A DNA stretch of 64,000 bases, taken from contig FOAY01000016.1 of assembly GCA_900109485.1 (NCBI GenBank), positions 1 through 64,000 of the forward strand, given 5' to 3'. This document shows, piece by piece, positions 45,543 through 55,272 of the stretch. Source of the stretch: Kosakonia sacchari. GTDB taxonomy: Bacteria > Pseudomonadota > Gammaproteobacteria > Enterobacterales > Enterobacteriaceae. The position numbers and the translations under genes are program-made. How positions within the stretch are numbered: the first letter of the stretch is position 1; the number at the start of each line of letters is the position of its first letter. The notes beneath the pieces are model-generated. The model was given only the letters and a program-made list of their open reading frames with translations, searched no databases and was not told the DNA's origin.

Positions 45543-45545
45543 ACT

Positions 45546-46946
45546 CTACTGCCCGCCAAGCAGCGCCCGTGTTTCTATAGACGGGCGCTGCAATAACGCT
45601 TCTGCTTCCGCATACGAACGCACATTGGTATAGCCAATAATCAGGCCGTAGCGCTTGCTGGTCTGGTTATACCAGCGCGACAGCGGGCTGACCTGCAATT
45701 CATGCCGCTGCCAGATCTCCGCCAGCGTCACATCCTGCGTGCTGGTGCGTAAAAACGCGATAATATGCATGCCGCCATCGCTGACTTCCACGCTGAACAG
45801 GTGCGGATAAATGTTCTCCAGCGCGGTTAGCACGTTCTTTCTGCGCTGCGAGTAGAGCGTACGCATTTTTTTCAGATGTTGATAAAAGTGGCCTTCGCCA
45901 AGAAAGGCGGCGAGAATTTTTTGTGTCAGTACCGGCTGGCCACTTTCGGTCAGCGCTGCGGTTTCATGGAAACGGGCGAGCGCGGCGCGGGGTAACACAA
46001 GGTAGCTAATGCGCAGGGCGGGCATCACCGTCTTGCTGAATGTCCCCATATAGATGACCCGATCATCACTATCAAGGCTCTTCATCGCCGGAAGGACTTT
46101 CCGGGTATAGTGAAACTCACCGTCATAATCATCCTCGATGATCCAACTCCCATTCTGGCTGGCCCACTTCAACAACTGATGTTTGCGCGGCAGCGACAAC
46201 GTAACCGCAAGCGGGCTTTGATGTGACGGTGTCACAAATAGCAGGCGAGCATCATGGTGATAACGCAGTAAATAATCGACATTGATGCCTTGATCATCAA
46301 CCGGCACAAAGTGCAGGTTGGCGGCGGCGCGTTTCAGCGCCTGCTGGCCAAAAAAGTAACCGGGATCTTCGAACAGCACTTTGTCACGGTCTGTCGCCAG
46401 CGTATTGAGGATCAAGCGCAGGTTATTGCTGTAACCGCTGGTAATAAACACCTGCTCTGCGGTGCAGGATAACCCGCGCGAGACATTCACATAATGGGCG
46501 ATGGCTTCACGCAGCGGCGCATAGCCCGCCAGCGGGGGATTGGTCATCTCCAGCGGCTGCATGGAGCGCACCGCTTTGCCGCACAGCAGCAGCCATTTCT
46601 TGTAGGGAAAGGCATCCAGCGACGGAATGCCGAGGCGCAAAAATCCTTGCTGGTCGCGCAACACGTCCATCATGGCGGGCGGTTTTTCTTCGCCAACCGG
46701 TTGCTTTGAAGCCGGTTTCTGCGCCGGCAAAATCAGATCGGGGTTCACCCGCGTACCGCGCGCACCCTGGCTGATAAGGTAACCTTCACCGACCAGAATC
46801 GCCCATGCGGTTTCGACGGTTTTACGCGCCACGCCTAACTCGCTGGCCAGCACGCGCACGGAGGGAACTCTGTCGCCAGGCTTCAGTAACCCACTGACAA
46901 TGCTGTGGCGATACTGCTCATAAATGCTCTTATAGCCCGGCTTCAT
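45546..46946 (-). CDS. MocR/PdxR-type GntR regulator with aminotransferase domain
   Basis: A 466-residue fusion of an N-terminal GntR winged helix (SGLLKPGDRVPSVRVLASEL) and a type I aminotransferase domain. SGYSNNLRL, DDYDGEFHY and the PLP-lysine segment YMGTFSKTVMPALR are visible. Such proteins sense pyridoxal phosphate or amine ligands and control divergent genes. It faces the AhpD-like gene at 47038 across about 90 bases, the likely target. Confidence 0.9.
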   Translation of the reverse strand: MKPGYKSIYEQYRHSIVSGLLKPGDRVPSVRVLASELGVARKTVETAWAILVGEGYLISQGARGTRVNPDLILPAQKPASKQPVGEEKPPAMMDVLRDQQGFLRLGIPSLDAFPYKKWLLLCGKAVRSMQPLEMTNPPLAGYAPLREAIAHYVNVSRGLSCTAEQVFITSGYSNNLRLILNTLATDRDKVLFEDPGYFFGQQALKRAAANLHFVPVDDQGINVDYLLRYHHDARLLFVTPSHQSPLAVTLSLPRKHQLLKWASQNGSWIIEDDYDGEFHYTRKVLPAMKSLDSDDRVIYMGTFSKTVMPALRISYLVLPRAALARFHETAALTESGQPVLTQKILAAFLGEGHFYQHLKKMRTLYSQRRKNVLTALENIYPHLFSVEVSDGGMHIIAFLRTSTQDVTLAEIWQRHELQVSPLSRWYNQTSKRYGLIIGYTNVRSYAEAEALLQRPSIETRALLGGQ

Positions 46947-47037
46947 GTCCTACCTTTATTTTCGGTTTTTGCATCTTTTTACTACGGCATAAGGCAGTAA
47001 TATAACCCCGGTCGAACAACTCTACGAGGCAAAAAAC

Positions 47038-47517
47038 ATGAGCACCCGCATCAATCTTTTCCAGACCGTTCCGGCGTTGATCAAAACCCTGTCCGATGCC
47101 AGCCAGGCGTCGCACAGCAGCAGCCTGGATATCACCCTCAAAAATCTGGTCGATATTCGGGCATCACAGCTCAACGGCTGCGCGTTTTGTCTGGATATGC
47201 ATGTGAAACAGGCCAAACTGCACGGTGAGCGCGAACTGCGTCTTTACCATGTGGCTATCTGGCGCGAGTCGCCGCTGTTCACCGTAAAAGAGAAAGCCGC
47301 GCTGGCGCTGAGCGAAGCGTTAACCCAGCCCGGAGTCGATGGTGTCCCGGATGCGCTGTACCGCGAAGCGCGCGAACATTTCAGCGAAGTGGAGTTGTCT
47401 GAACTGACATTTGCCATCGCCATTATCAATGCCTGGAATCGCCTGATGATCGCGTCACGCACGCTGCCGGGCGCGCTGGATAAGGCCTATGGCCTGGATC
47501 GTGCGCATCTGGAGTGA
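47038..47517 (+). CDS. AhpD-like carboxymuconolactone decarboxylase family protein
   Basis: A 159-residue helical protein with the AhpD-type redox pair in LNGCAFCLDMHVKQAK (CxxC then histidine). This points to peroxidase or alkylhydroperoxidase activity. GAGGCA precedes the ATG. It is divergent from a MocR regulator, a common pairing. Its stop codon abuts the stop of the convergent LysR gene with no gap. Confidence 0.9.
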   Translation: MSTRINLFQTVPALIKTLSDASQASHSSSLDITLKNLVDIRASQLNGCAFCLDMHVKQAKLHGERELRLYHVAIWRESPLFTVKEKAALALSEALTQPGVDGVPDALYREAREHFSEVELSELTFAIAIINAWNRLMIASRTLPGALDKAYGLDRAHLE

Positions 47518-48405
47518 TCAACCCGCCCGGACAAAGTCGATAAACGCCCGCAATCCCTCCGGGATATGGCGATGTCCGGGATAGTAAAGACACAGCCCCT
47601 GAAACGGCTGTGTCCATTCATCCAGCACGCTCACCAGCCGCCCGGTACGTAAATCCTCTGCAATATAAAATCCCGGCAGAAAGCCGACACCCAGCCCGGC
47701 GCGAACGGCCGTAAGCGAAGTAAAAAAATCGGAAGTGGCAAGCCTGGGCGGGATCGCCAGAGCGTAATGCTGCCCGTGGCGTGACAGCTCCCAGCGATAA
47801 ATCCCGCCGTTTGCCATGCGCATGCAAATGCCCTGGTGTTGATAAAGATCATCCGGCGTCTGCGGCGTACCGTGCGTGGCGAACCACTCTGGCGTCGCCA
47901 CCACCTGCATGCGAATATCTGGCGTTAGCGGAACGGCAATCATATCCTGCGGAACGGATTCGCCAAGGCGAATACCGGCATCGTAACCCTCCGCCACAAT
48001 ATCAATCGTCCGTGCTTCGCTGGTGATTTCGAGGCGCATCAGCGGATAGCGGGCCAGAAACCGCACCACAATATCATCGAGGAAAAGCTGACCAACGGCC
48101 TGCGGTATATTGATGCGCAGCGTGCCGGAGGGTTCCGCCGGAAGGCTGTGGATCTCATCCACCGCCTGCTGAATTTCACGCAGCGCCGGGCCAACCCGCG
48201 TCACAAAGCGCTCTCCGGCTTCGGTCAACGCCACACTGCGGGTGGTGCGATGAAAAAGTCGCACATTAAGGCGGCTTTCCAGACCGGCAATAGCGTTACT
48301 GACCGCCGTTGGCGACATACTCAGCGCCTGTGCCGCCGCGCGAAAACTGCCGAGGCGCATCACCGCCATCACCACTTCCAGCTCAATTAACCCTGAACGA
48401 TGCAT
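47518..48405 (-). CDS. LysR-family transcriptional regulator
   Basis: A 295-residue regulator. The winged helix includes GSFRAAAQALSMSPTAVSNAIA, with key part AAAQALSMSPTAVSNAI; the effector domain continues to the C-terminus. It is divergent from the aldehyde dehydrogenase at 48506 across 100 bases and likely controls it. Confidence 0.9.
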   Translation of the reverse strand: MHRSGLIELEVVMAVMRLGSFRAAAQALSMSPTAVSNAIAGLESRLNVRLFHRTTRSVALTEAGERFVTRVGPALREIQQAVDEIHSLPAEPSGTLRINIPQAVGQLFLDDIVVRFLARYPLMRLEITSEARTIDIVAEGYDAGIRLGESVPQDMIAVPLTPDIRMQVVATPEWFATHGTPQTPDDLYQHQGICMRMANGGIYRWELSRHGQHYALAIPPRLATSDFFTSLTAVRAGLGVGFLPGFYIAEDLRTGRLVSVLDEWTQPFQGLCLYYPGHRHIPEGLRAFIDFVRAG

Positions 48406-48505
48406 AGATTATCCCGAATTTCGAAACAACCCATGCAGGATAACGTGGATTATCTGCGCGATAAAGCTGTGCCACACTAAGCCCACTGTCCTGAAGGAGG
48501 TTTCG

Positions 48506-49924
48506 ATGCAACGGGTAGAACAGATTTCGATTAACGGCGAATGGGTCACCCCGCAGGGTACTGAGCTATTCGACCTTTTTAACCCGGCGACGGGCGACGT
48601 GATTGGTCAGGTGCGTCTGGCCAATGAAGAGGATACGCGGCGGGCAATAGCGGCGGCAAAAGCGGCGTTTGCTGGCTGGTCCGCCACGACCGTGGCTGAG
48701 CGTGTGGCGGCGCTGACGCGAATGCGCGATGCGCTGGCCGCCAGCGAGCAGGCTCTATTACAAGCGATCGTCATGGAATATGGCGCGCCGGAAACTCGCG
48801 CCGTCTGGATGGCCCGCTTTCCGGTCGCCGTGGTTGATGAGGCGATTTCCGCATTAAAGGCCTTTACGTTTCGCTCGCAGATTGGCCTGGCGCAGGTGGA
48901 GATGACGCCGCTGGGTGTGGCCGGGCTTATCACGCCGTGGAACAGCAACGCCGGATTTATCTGTGGCAAACTGGCCGCCGCGCTGGCTGCGGGCTGTACG
49001 GCGGTTGTCAAACCCAGTGAGATGAGTGCGCTGCAAACGCAGGTGGTGATAAATGCGCTGCATCAGGCCGCGCTGCCGCCGGGCGTATTTAATATTGTCA
49101 CCGGGCGGGGCGACGTGGTCGGCGAGGTGATTAGCCGTCATCCGGATGTGGCGAAAATCTCGTTTACGGGCTCTACCGCGACCGGAAAAGCGATTCTGCG
49201 CAACGCCGCAGAGAGTTTTAAACGCGTAACGCTGGAGTTAGGCGGTAAATCGCCGACGATTATTCTCGATGACGCCAACCTGGCGACAGCCGTACCGCTG
49301 GCGATCCAGGCCGGTTTGATGAACAGCGGCCAGGCCTGTATTGCCGGAACGCGAATTCTGGTTCCGCACTCGCGCAAAGCCGAGTTCGAAGCTGCGTTGG
49401 CGAAGGCGATGGCGGCGGTAAACGTTGGCGATCCGCGCGATCCGGCAACCACCGTCGGGCCGATGGTCAGCGAAAAACAGTGGCAGCGCGTGCAATCTTA
49501 TATTCGTCTCGGCGTGCAGGAGGGTGCACGGTTGCTGGCGGGTGGTGAAGGGCGGCCGGAAAACGGCGGGCAAGGGTGGTTCGTGCGGCCAACGTTGTTT
49601 GGCGATGTGCGAAACGAGATGCGCATCGCGCGGGAAGAGATTTTCGGGCCGGTGCTGACGGTGATGAGCTACCGGGATGAGGCTGATGCCGTGGCTATCG
49701 CTAATGATACGGAATACGGGTTAAGTGCGCTGGTTCTGGGAGAAGACCGTGAACGGGCGCAGCGCGTGGCGGCAAAAATTCATGCGGGCCGTGTGCAGGT
49801 CAATACGCTGGCACATGAACCGCGCGCGCCGTTTGGCGGCTTTAAACATTCAGGCATCGGGCGGGAGATGGGGGCGTGGGGGCTGTCGGCGTTTATGGAG
49901 CCTAAAGCGATCATCAGCGAATAG
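48506..49924 (+). CDS. NAD(P)-dependent aldehyde dehydrogenase
   Basis: A 472-residue aldehyde dehydrogenase. It has TPWNSNAGFICGKLAAAL, TGSTATGKAIL, the catalytic glutamate in LELGGKSPTII, and the catalytic cysteine in NSGQACIAGTRI. AAGGAGG lies eight bases before the ATG. It stands alone, divergent from a LysR gene and convergent with a chemoreceptor. Similar to broad-specificity aldehyde dehydrogenases; the substrate is open. Confidence 0.9.
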   Translation: MQRVEQISINGEWVTPQGTELFDLFNPATGDVIGQVRLANEEDTRRAIAAAKAAFAGWSATTVAERVAALTRMRDALAASEQALLQAIVMEYGAPETRAVWMARFPVAVVDEAISALKAFTFRSQIGLAQVEMTPLGVAGLITPWNSNAGFICGKLAAALAAGCTAVVKPSEMSALQTQVVINALHQAALPPGVFNIVTGRGDVVGEVISRHPDVAKISFTGSTATGKAILRNAAESFKRVTLELGGKSPTIILDDANLATAVPLAIQAGLMNSGQACIAGTRILVPHSRKAEFEAALAKAMAAVNVGDPRDPATTVGPMVSEKQWQRVQSYIRLGVQEGARLLAGGEGRPENGGQGWFVRPTLFGDVRNEMRIAREEIFGPVLTVMSYRDEADAVAIANDTEYGLSALVLGEDRERAQRVAAKIHAGRVQVNTLAHEPRAPFGGFKHSGIGREMGAWGLSAFMEPKAIISE

Positions 49925-49946
49925 CAGGCCCGGCGGGCGGGCCTGC
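49924..49946. terminator. Bidirectional hairpin between aldehyde dehydrogenase and chemoreceptor
   Basis: GCAGGCCCG (49924-49932) pairs with CGGGCCTGC (49938-49946) across a five-base loop in the 30-base gap between convergent genes. A short T run follows on the plus strand (GGTTTTAG). Confidence 0.65.
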
Positions 49947-49954
49947 AAGCGGTT

Positions 49955-51520
49955 TTAGCGTGCCAACTGGAAATAACGCACGGAATCGCGCAGGCCTTCG
50001 CTCTGCTCGGTCATCGACTGCGCGGCAACGGCGGCCTGTTCCACCAGCGTGGCGTTCTGCTGAGTCACCTGATCCATCTGGTCGATGGCGACGCTGATCT
50101 CTTTAATGCCCTGATGCTGTTCGGTAGAGGCGGCGGAAATCTCCGCAACGATATCCGTCACCTTGTTCACCGAGGTGACAATCTCTTCCATCGCCCGGCT
50201 GGCCGTGTCGGCGTAGCGCGAGCCGTCGGTGATTTTATCCACCGTGCCTTCGATCAGTTGTTTGATCTCTTTTGCGGCCTCGGCGCTTTTCTGCGCCAGG
50301 TTGCGTACTTCACCGGCGACCACGGCAAAGCCTTTACCCTGTTCTCCGGCGCGGGCGGCTTCAACGGCGGCGTTCAGCGCCAGAATGTTGGTCTGGAAAG
50401 CGATACCTTCAATCACGGAAATAATGTCGACAATTTTCTGCGAGCTGGCTGAAATTTCATGCATGCGTTTCAGCATGTCATCCACTTCTTTACCGCCTTT
50501 AACTGCGGTCTGCGACGTCTGACGCGCCAGGTCGCTCGCTTTACGGGCGTTTTCCGCGTTGCTCTTCACGTTCTCCGTGATTTGCTGCATGTTCGACGAC
50601 GTTTGCACCAGCGAGGCGGCCTGTTCTTCGGTACGTTGCGACAGATCATTATTGCCTTCGGAGATTTCGCTGGCGGCGTGGGAAATGGATTCACTGCCGT
50701 CGATAATGCCGTTAATGATCCCGGCCAGCCGGGCATTCATAAAGTTGATGGTTGCCAGCAGGCTCTGGGTATCGTTGTCGCGCAGTTTGACCTGGGTACC
50801 CAGATTCCCTGCGGCAATTTCTTTCATGATCGACACTGCATAAGCCGGTTCGCCACCAAGCTGGCGCGCCAGGTTACGCGAGATAAACAGGGCAATCACG
50901 CCGGTGGCAATCAGCGCCAGCAGCAGTAAACCGCTCAGCATATAGATCGCCTGTTTATAAGCCGTCTGCGAGGCTTCTCCGGCGTCATTGCCCAGCGCAA
51001 CTTCCATATCCACCAGCGTGGCGAGGTCTTTCATCAACTGCGTGCGGTATTTCGCCGACACCGCGCCGCTGATTTTGGAGGCTTCGGCGGCGTTGCCGTT
51101 TTTCATCTCTTCGATAACTTTGGCGTTCACATCGATAAAGTTTTTAAAGTTATCGACCACCGTGGCGAAGAGGGCGCGCATCTCTTGTGGATCGTGCGCG
51201 GAGATATTGGCGTAAGCCTGCTGCGCGCGCAGGAATGTTTCCTGGTTTTGCAGCAATTCGCCGCGATGCTGCTCCAGCGATTCCGGCGTTGTCGAGGCGA
51301 TGTACTGCACCTGCTGTAAGCGCATTTCAGCTAAGACGCCGCGCATTTCAAGGGTATAGCGCACGCCCGGCATGCGGTTTTTACGGAACTGATCAATGTG
51401 ATCTTTGCTCATATTGAGCTGATAAATGGACACAATGCCCAGCAGTAACATCATGACAATGAGGATGGAGAAACCGAGAAGCAATTTAGTCAGTACGGTG
51501 GCTTGTGCAAATTTTTTCAT
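49955..51520 (-). CDS. Methyl-accepting chemotaxis protein with four-helix-bundle sensor
   Basis: A 521-residue transducer. The first membrane helix is LLLGFSILIVMMLLLGIVSI, and the periplasmic 4HB_MCP domain runs to a second helix near residue 195 (LLLLALIATGVIALFI). HAMP follows, then the signalling tip ISVIEGIAFQTNILALNAAVE. The tail ends YFQLAR without an NWETF pentapeptide. It lies next to the EAL-HDOD gene and the nif cluster. The ligand is unknown. Confidence 0.9.
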   Translation of the reverse strand: MKKFAQATVLTKLLLGFSILIVMMLLLGIVSIYQLNMSKDHIDQFRKNRMPGVRYTLEMRGVLAEMRLQQVQYIASTTPESLEQHRGELLQNQETFLRAQQAYANISAHDPQEMRALFATVVDNFKNFIDVNAKVIEEMKNGNAAEASKISGAVSAKYRTQLMKDLATLVDMEVALGNDAGEASQTAYKQAIYMLSGLLLLALIATGVIALFISRNLARQLGGEPAYAVSIMKEIAAGNLGTQVKLRDNDTQSLLATINFMNARLAGIINGIIDGSESISHAASEISEGNNDLSQRTEEQAASLVQTSSNMQQITENVKSNAENARKASDLARQTSQTAVKGGKEVDDMLKRMHEISASSQKIVDIISVIEGIAFQTNILALNAAVEAARAGEQGKGFAVVAGEVRNLAQKSAEAAKEIKQLIEGTVDKITDGSRYADTASRAMEEIVTSVNKVTDIVAEISAASTEQHQGIKEISVAIDQMDQVTQQNATLVEQAAVAAQSMTEQSEGLRDSVRYFQLAR

Positions 51521-51779
51521 AATTCAACGCTGCGTGAAGGGAGATAGTATTAATAACGGCAGCTTTTGGGATTTTATTGATTTATTTATCTGATCAATAT
51601 CACATTTTACTGAGGTAATTGTGCAAAAGCCCACATCGTAACGCGTAATTTGGGATAAAGCCATTTCGCCTGTTAATAATGTAAATGATTTGTATTTGTG
51701 TGGATTGAAATAATGTTTCATGCAGTGGGCGTGTGCAGAAAGAGATTATTTTCCGCACACTGAAAAATAGGGGCGAAAA

Positions 51780-53018
51780 TTAATGCGACAGGCTTAAAGG
51801 CAGTTCATCTGCCCATTTTGTCGCCTGGTTCATTAACTCTGCGACGGCGGAATTGGGCAGGCCGATTTCGTGGCTAATGTCGCTGGCTTCTTCCCATCTT
51901 CTTAGCTCGAAAAGACGCGCGAGTTGCACAAACGGATAGAGCTTACCGCTCTCTTTTTCCAGCGCGGTTGCGACCTCCCGCGATACGGCGATTTGCCCCA
52001 TTAACTCTGCGAGCGGCAAGCCGAGGATCACATCCAGCAGTGAAAACAGACCGACCATAAAGGCATCATTGCTGAGACTGGCGGCGGAAGTCCGTTCTGC
52101 AACCAGTTCGCAGAATTTAGCGCGGATCAGACTCAGATAATAAATTTCCGTATTGGTCACGTTGTCGAAGGAGGTCAGGCAGGCCATCAACACAAAGCGC
52201 CGCATTTCATTAATGCCAAGATAAACAACAATATCGCGCAGCGACTGGCTACGGAAACCGCTCACGCCACGGGTGTTATAAAGAATATTTTGCGCATAGC
52301 GCATAATTTTAAACGACAACGTGACATCGCGTTTTAACAGTTCTTCAATTTTATTAAGATTTGGCGATTCAACGTTCACTTCCTGCATTAATTTCAGGGC
52401 AAATGCCTGGTTCTGTACCAGTTTATTCCGTTTGGTAACCACCGGCTTGCTGAAAAAATAACCCTGAAAAAGATGAAACCCCAATTTTTTATAGGATTCA
52501 AATTCATCATAGGTTTCCACTTTCTCAGCCAGTAATACAGCATGACGTAACGACTCGCGGTGAGTGCGAATATAGTGGCCGATTTCCTCGCGCGGGCTTC
52601 TCCTTATATCAAATTTAATCACGTCGATATACGGAATAAAGGCATCCCATTCGTTACCGGGGCTGAAATCATCCAGCGCAATGCGAAAGCCCTGGGTATG
52701 CATACGTTTTACCGCTTCCAGCAATGAGCGATCCGGGCTGGCATCTTCGAGTATTTCAATTACCACGCGGTTCTTTGGCAGGGTCTCCGCCAGCCCCTGA
52801 ACCAGCAACTGGTAGGGGAAATTGACATATACGGTGCTGTTGTCGTTTTTACGCCCCAGCGGAGCGCTAAGAAATTGCTCTTCAATCAACTGTGTAGTGG
52901 CCTGCTCGGCGGAAACATCCGGGAACCGGTTATCCATACTGTCCCTGAAGAGCAGTTCGTAACCGACGGTATTCAATTGGTTATCAAAAATCGCCTGTCT
53001 GGCTACAAAAGAGTACAT
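51780..53018 (-). CDS. EAL and HDOD domain signalling protein
   Basis: A 412-residue protein with an N-terminal EAL domain and a C-terminal HDOD domain, the YuxH/CdgJ layout. The EAL motifs are altered: ELLFRD for EALLR, DDFSPG for DDFGTG and AEKVET for EGVET, while KFDIR and FQGYFFSKP remain. It may therefore bind rather than cut cyclic-di-GMP. HDOD segments such as FKIMRYAQNILYNTRGV follow. Relatives affect motility. The 259 bases between it and the chemoreceptor hold nothing recognisable. Confidence 0.87.
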   Translation of the reverse strand: MYSFVARQAIFDNQLNTVGYELLFRDSMDNRFPDVSAEQATTQLIEEQFLSAPLGRKNDNSTVYVNFPYQLLVQGLAETLPKNRVVIEILEDASPDRSLLEAVKRMHTQGFRIALDDFSPGNEWDAFIPYIDVIKFDIRRSPREEIGHYIRTHRESLRHAVLLAEKVETYDEFESYKKLGFHLFQGYFFSKPVVTKRNKLVQNQAFALKLMQEVNVESPNLNKIEELLKRDVTLSFKIMRYAQNILYNTRGVSGFRSQSLRDIVVYLGINEMRRFVLMACLTSFDNVTNTEIYYLSLIRAKFCELVAERTSAASLSNDAFMVGLFSLLDVILGLPLAELMGQIAVSREVATALEKESGKLYPFVQLARLFELRRWEEASDISHEIGLPNSAVAELMNQATKWADELPLSLSH

Positions 53019-53216
53019 TTGCCACCTCGCGTGCCTGCGTACTTCTTATCTTCGTGATGCAACTATATAAGTAACAGTAACATCACGGCTACATGATCCC
53101 TGTGATTGTTGCGGGATATTTCGCTTTCAATGTTAAAAAATATAGGGCAGCAAATAAGAAATGCACGGCAGAAGTGGCCCGTTTCACTTAAGGTTAGCGG
53201 GCCGCGTGAAATATTT

Positions 53217-53729
53217 TCAGGAAGGGGCAAAACAGAACGCACGCTCGCAGCAGGCATCGCAACTTGGGGAGCGGCAAATAAGCTCGCCAGCAGAATGCAG
53301 GCAGCGCTGACGATAAAAAAACTTTTTCCAGCGCATATTTTCGCTGTTCATTTCCACCAGCAGAGGAAAACAGTCGCTCATTAACTCGCGCAACTCCTGG
53401 CGCGAGCTTAGCCCCAGATCCTGCCACAGATGATTAAAGGCCAGTGAAACACTGGCGATAATGTTGTGCATCGGCGCCGCGCCTGGCGCCATATAGCCCG
53501 CCAGCCACTGCGCCAGTTGTTGCTGTTCGTCGCTGCGGGTGGCATTCAGCTCGGTCATTAGTTTTTGCCGCAGCAAACAGTCGGCGGGCATCGGCTGCGT
53601 AGGGGGATCGAACTGCGCCTGCAGGGCATCCCATTCGGTCGCCCGCAGGCCCATCATCAGCGGATAACAGCCTTCTCCGTGTGCATAGAGCCACAGCAAA
53701 CGCCGCAGCCAGTCGTGAACAGGCATCAT
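53217..53729 (-). CDS. nifQ: NifQ, molybdenum donor for FeMo-cofactor
   Basis: About 170 residues, close to Klebsiella NifQ (167). The C-terminal cysteine cluster CRSPSCDACCERAFC holds the Mo-Fe-S centre, and NMRWKKFFYRQRC precedes it. The start is one of two tandem ATGs at 53729 and 53726 overlapping the nifB stop (ATGA), with GGGGG upstream. NifQ supplies molybdenum to the NifE/NifN/NifH machinery. Last gene of the nifBQ operon. Confidence 0.95.
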   Translation of the reverse strand: MMPVHDWLRRLLWLYAHGEGCYPLMMGLRATEWDALQAQFDPPTQPMPADCLLRQKLMTELNATRSDEQQQLAQWLAGYMAPGAAPMHNIIASVSLAFNHLWQDLGLSSRQELRELMSDCFPLLVEMNSENMRWKKFFYRQRCLHSAGELICRSPSCDACCERAFCFAPS

Positions 53730-55132
53730 GCCACCCCCCGTGACGCGGGATTGGGCTGAGCATTTTTCCGCCACTGCTGCCACCAGCCGGTCAGCGCCTC
53801 GTTAACCGGCTGCCAGGCGTGATCGACGCAGGGTTGAATGCCGCGCGCTTCCAGCTTTTGCCACGGCGCGTAGCCGATACGGGCGCAAAACACTGCTTTC
53901 ACATCGGCCAGCAGATCGAGAACCGCGGCCATCCGCGCCTCGCTGTCTTGCGGTTCGCAGTTGTCGCTTCCCTGACAAAATTTCGGCGTAAAGCGCTCAT
54001 TGACCAGCACCGCGCCCGCCGCCGACAGGCTGTAAATGCGAAAGCGATCGGCATGACCAAAGTGGCAATCAATCGCATCGCCGCGCGTCGAGGCGACCGC
54101 CACCAGGCAGGCATCCGGTTCTTCCGATTCGCCGCGCGTGGCAATGCTGGCATGCAACTGCGCCCGGCGATAAAGCGTCGGCAACCACGGCTGCGGCGAC
54201 TCTTCAACCGGCGTCAGGGCAAACTGCTGGCTGCGATCTTCACCGAGCATGCCAATCGCGTCAGCGCGGCACTGCTGGCAGTGCGTCATCTGCGGCATCA
54301 GCTCGCCGCAACGCTCGCGCACCTGGGCTATCATCTGCGCATCCGGCTCCGGCTGCCCGTTCAGGCCGAACACCGTACCGTGCTCCGGGCGGGCAATCAG
54401 CGGCATAATATTATGAATAAAGGCTCCGCTGGCGCGCAGTTCGCGGCTGACATCACTGAGGACGCCATCGTTGATGCCGGGGATCAATACCGAGTTGATC
54501 TTCACCAGCACGCCTTTCGCCGTCAGGCGGCGTACGCCTTCAAGCTGGCGGGCAATCAGGATCTCACCGGCTTCACGTCCGCTGTAGCGTTCACCGTCGA
54601 GCCACAGCCAGGCGTAGATTTGCGCCGCGATATCGGCATCCAGCGTATTGATCGTTACCGTGACATGGTCAACGCCAACATTCACCAGTCTCTCTACCGC
54701 ATCCGGTAGCATCAGCCCGTTGGTTGAGAGGCAAAGTTTCAGATCGGGGAGCTGTTCACGCACCATTTCCAGGGTGGTGAATGTGCGCTGAATATTGGCC
54801 AGCGGGTCGCCAGGCCCGGCGATGCCCACCACGGACAATTGCGGGATCGCCGCAGCCACATGGCGCACTTTGGCTACCGCCTGTTCCGGCGTCAGCAGGG
54901 ATGACGAGACGCCGGGGCGCGATTCATTACTGCAATCAAATTTGCGGTTGCAGTAGTTACATTGCAGGTTACAGGCAGGCGCGACCGGCAGATGCATACG
55001 GGCATAGCGGTGATGGCCGTTTTGCGAGTAGCAGGGGTGCGACGCCACCTTACCGGCAACGACATCAGATAAAGGTTCGCGCTGCCCGGTGTGACAGCGT
55101 GAACCGCCAGCGGCGGATAAGCAGGAAGTCAT
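53726..55132 (-). CDS. nifB: NifB, radical-SAM FeMo-cofactor biosynthesis protein
   Basis: A 468-residue protein, identical in length to Klebsiella NifB. The radical SAM motif is CNLQCNYC, preceded by HLPVAPA, followed by GIAGPGDPLAN. A NifX-like C-terminal domain (VDCHFGHADRF-type DCHFGHADRF) follows. NifB makes NifB-co, the iron-carbide-sulfur core of the cofactor. The ATG at 55132 has AAGG eight bases upstream. A sigma-54 promoter and a NifA site lie upstream. Confidence 0.97.
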   Translation of the reverse strand: MTSCLSAAGGSRCHTGQREPLSDVVAGKVASHPCYSQNGHHRYARMHLPVAPACNLQCNYCNRKFDCSNESRPGVSSSLLTPEQAVAKVRHVAAAIPQLSVVGIAGPGDPLANIQRTFTTLEMVREQLPDLKLCLSTNGLMLPDAVERLVNVGVDHVTVTINTLDADIAAQIYAWLWLDGERYSGREAGEILIARQLEGVRRLTAKGVLVKINSVLIPGINDGVLSDVSRELRASGAFIHNIMPLIARPEHGTVFGLNGQPEPDAQMIAQVRERCGELMPQMTHCQQCRADAIGMLGEDRSQQFALTPVEESPQPWLPTLYRRAQLHASIATRGESEEPDACLVAVASTRGDAIDCHFGHADRFRIYSLSAAGAVLVNERFTPKFCQGSDNCEPQDSEARMAAVLDLLADVKAVFCARIGYAPWQKLEARGIQPCVDHAWQPVNEALTGWWQQWRKNAQPNPASRGVA

Positions 55133-55167
55133 GGGCGTACCTTGGTTGTGTGGTCATAACCTCCTGC

Positions 55168-55183
55168 TGCAAAACCTGTACCG
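55168..55183 (-). promoter_or_regulatory. Sigma-54 promoter of nifBQ
   Basis: On the minus strand CGGTACAGGTTTTGCA gives GG and GC elements exactly ten bases apart, the -24/-12 arrangement. Transcription should start near 55157, 25 bases before the nifB ATG. Confidence 0.85.
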
Positions 55184-55272
55184 CTTACCATTAATGTAAC
55201 TTACTGAAAATGAATGCTTTAAATTCACCGTGTCGTCGTCTGTTTGTCGAGTTTGTGGCGTTTGGCTGACAA

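Noticed and set aside
51521..51600. Sigma-28 flagellar promoter upstream of the chemoreceptor
   Set aside because: A GCCGTTAT box is present, but the nearest TAAA is 12 bases away instead of 15, so the match fails.
55064..55160. Small overlapping frame starting at an ATG behind AGGAGG upstream of nifB
   Set aside because: The AGGAGG lies upstream of the predicted sigma-54 transcript start and nifB itself begins at 55132 as in Klebsiella.
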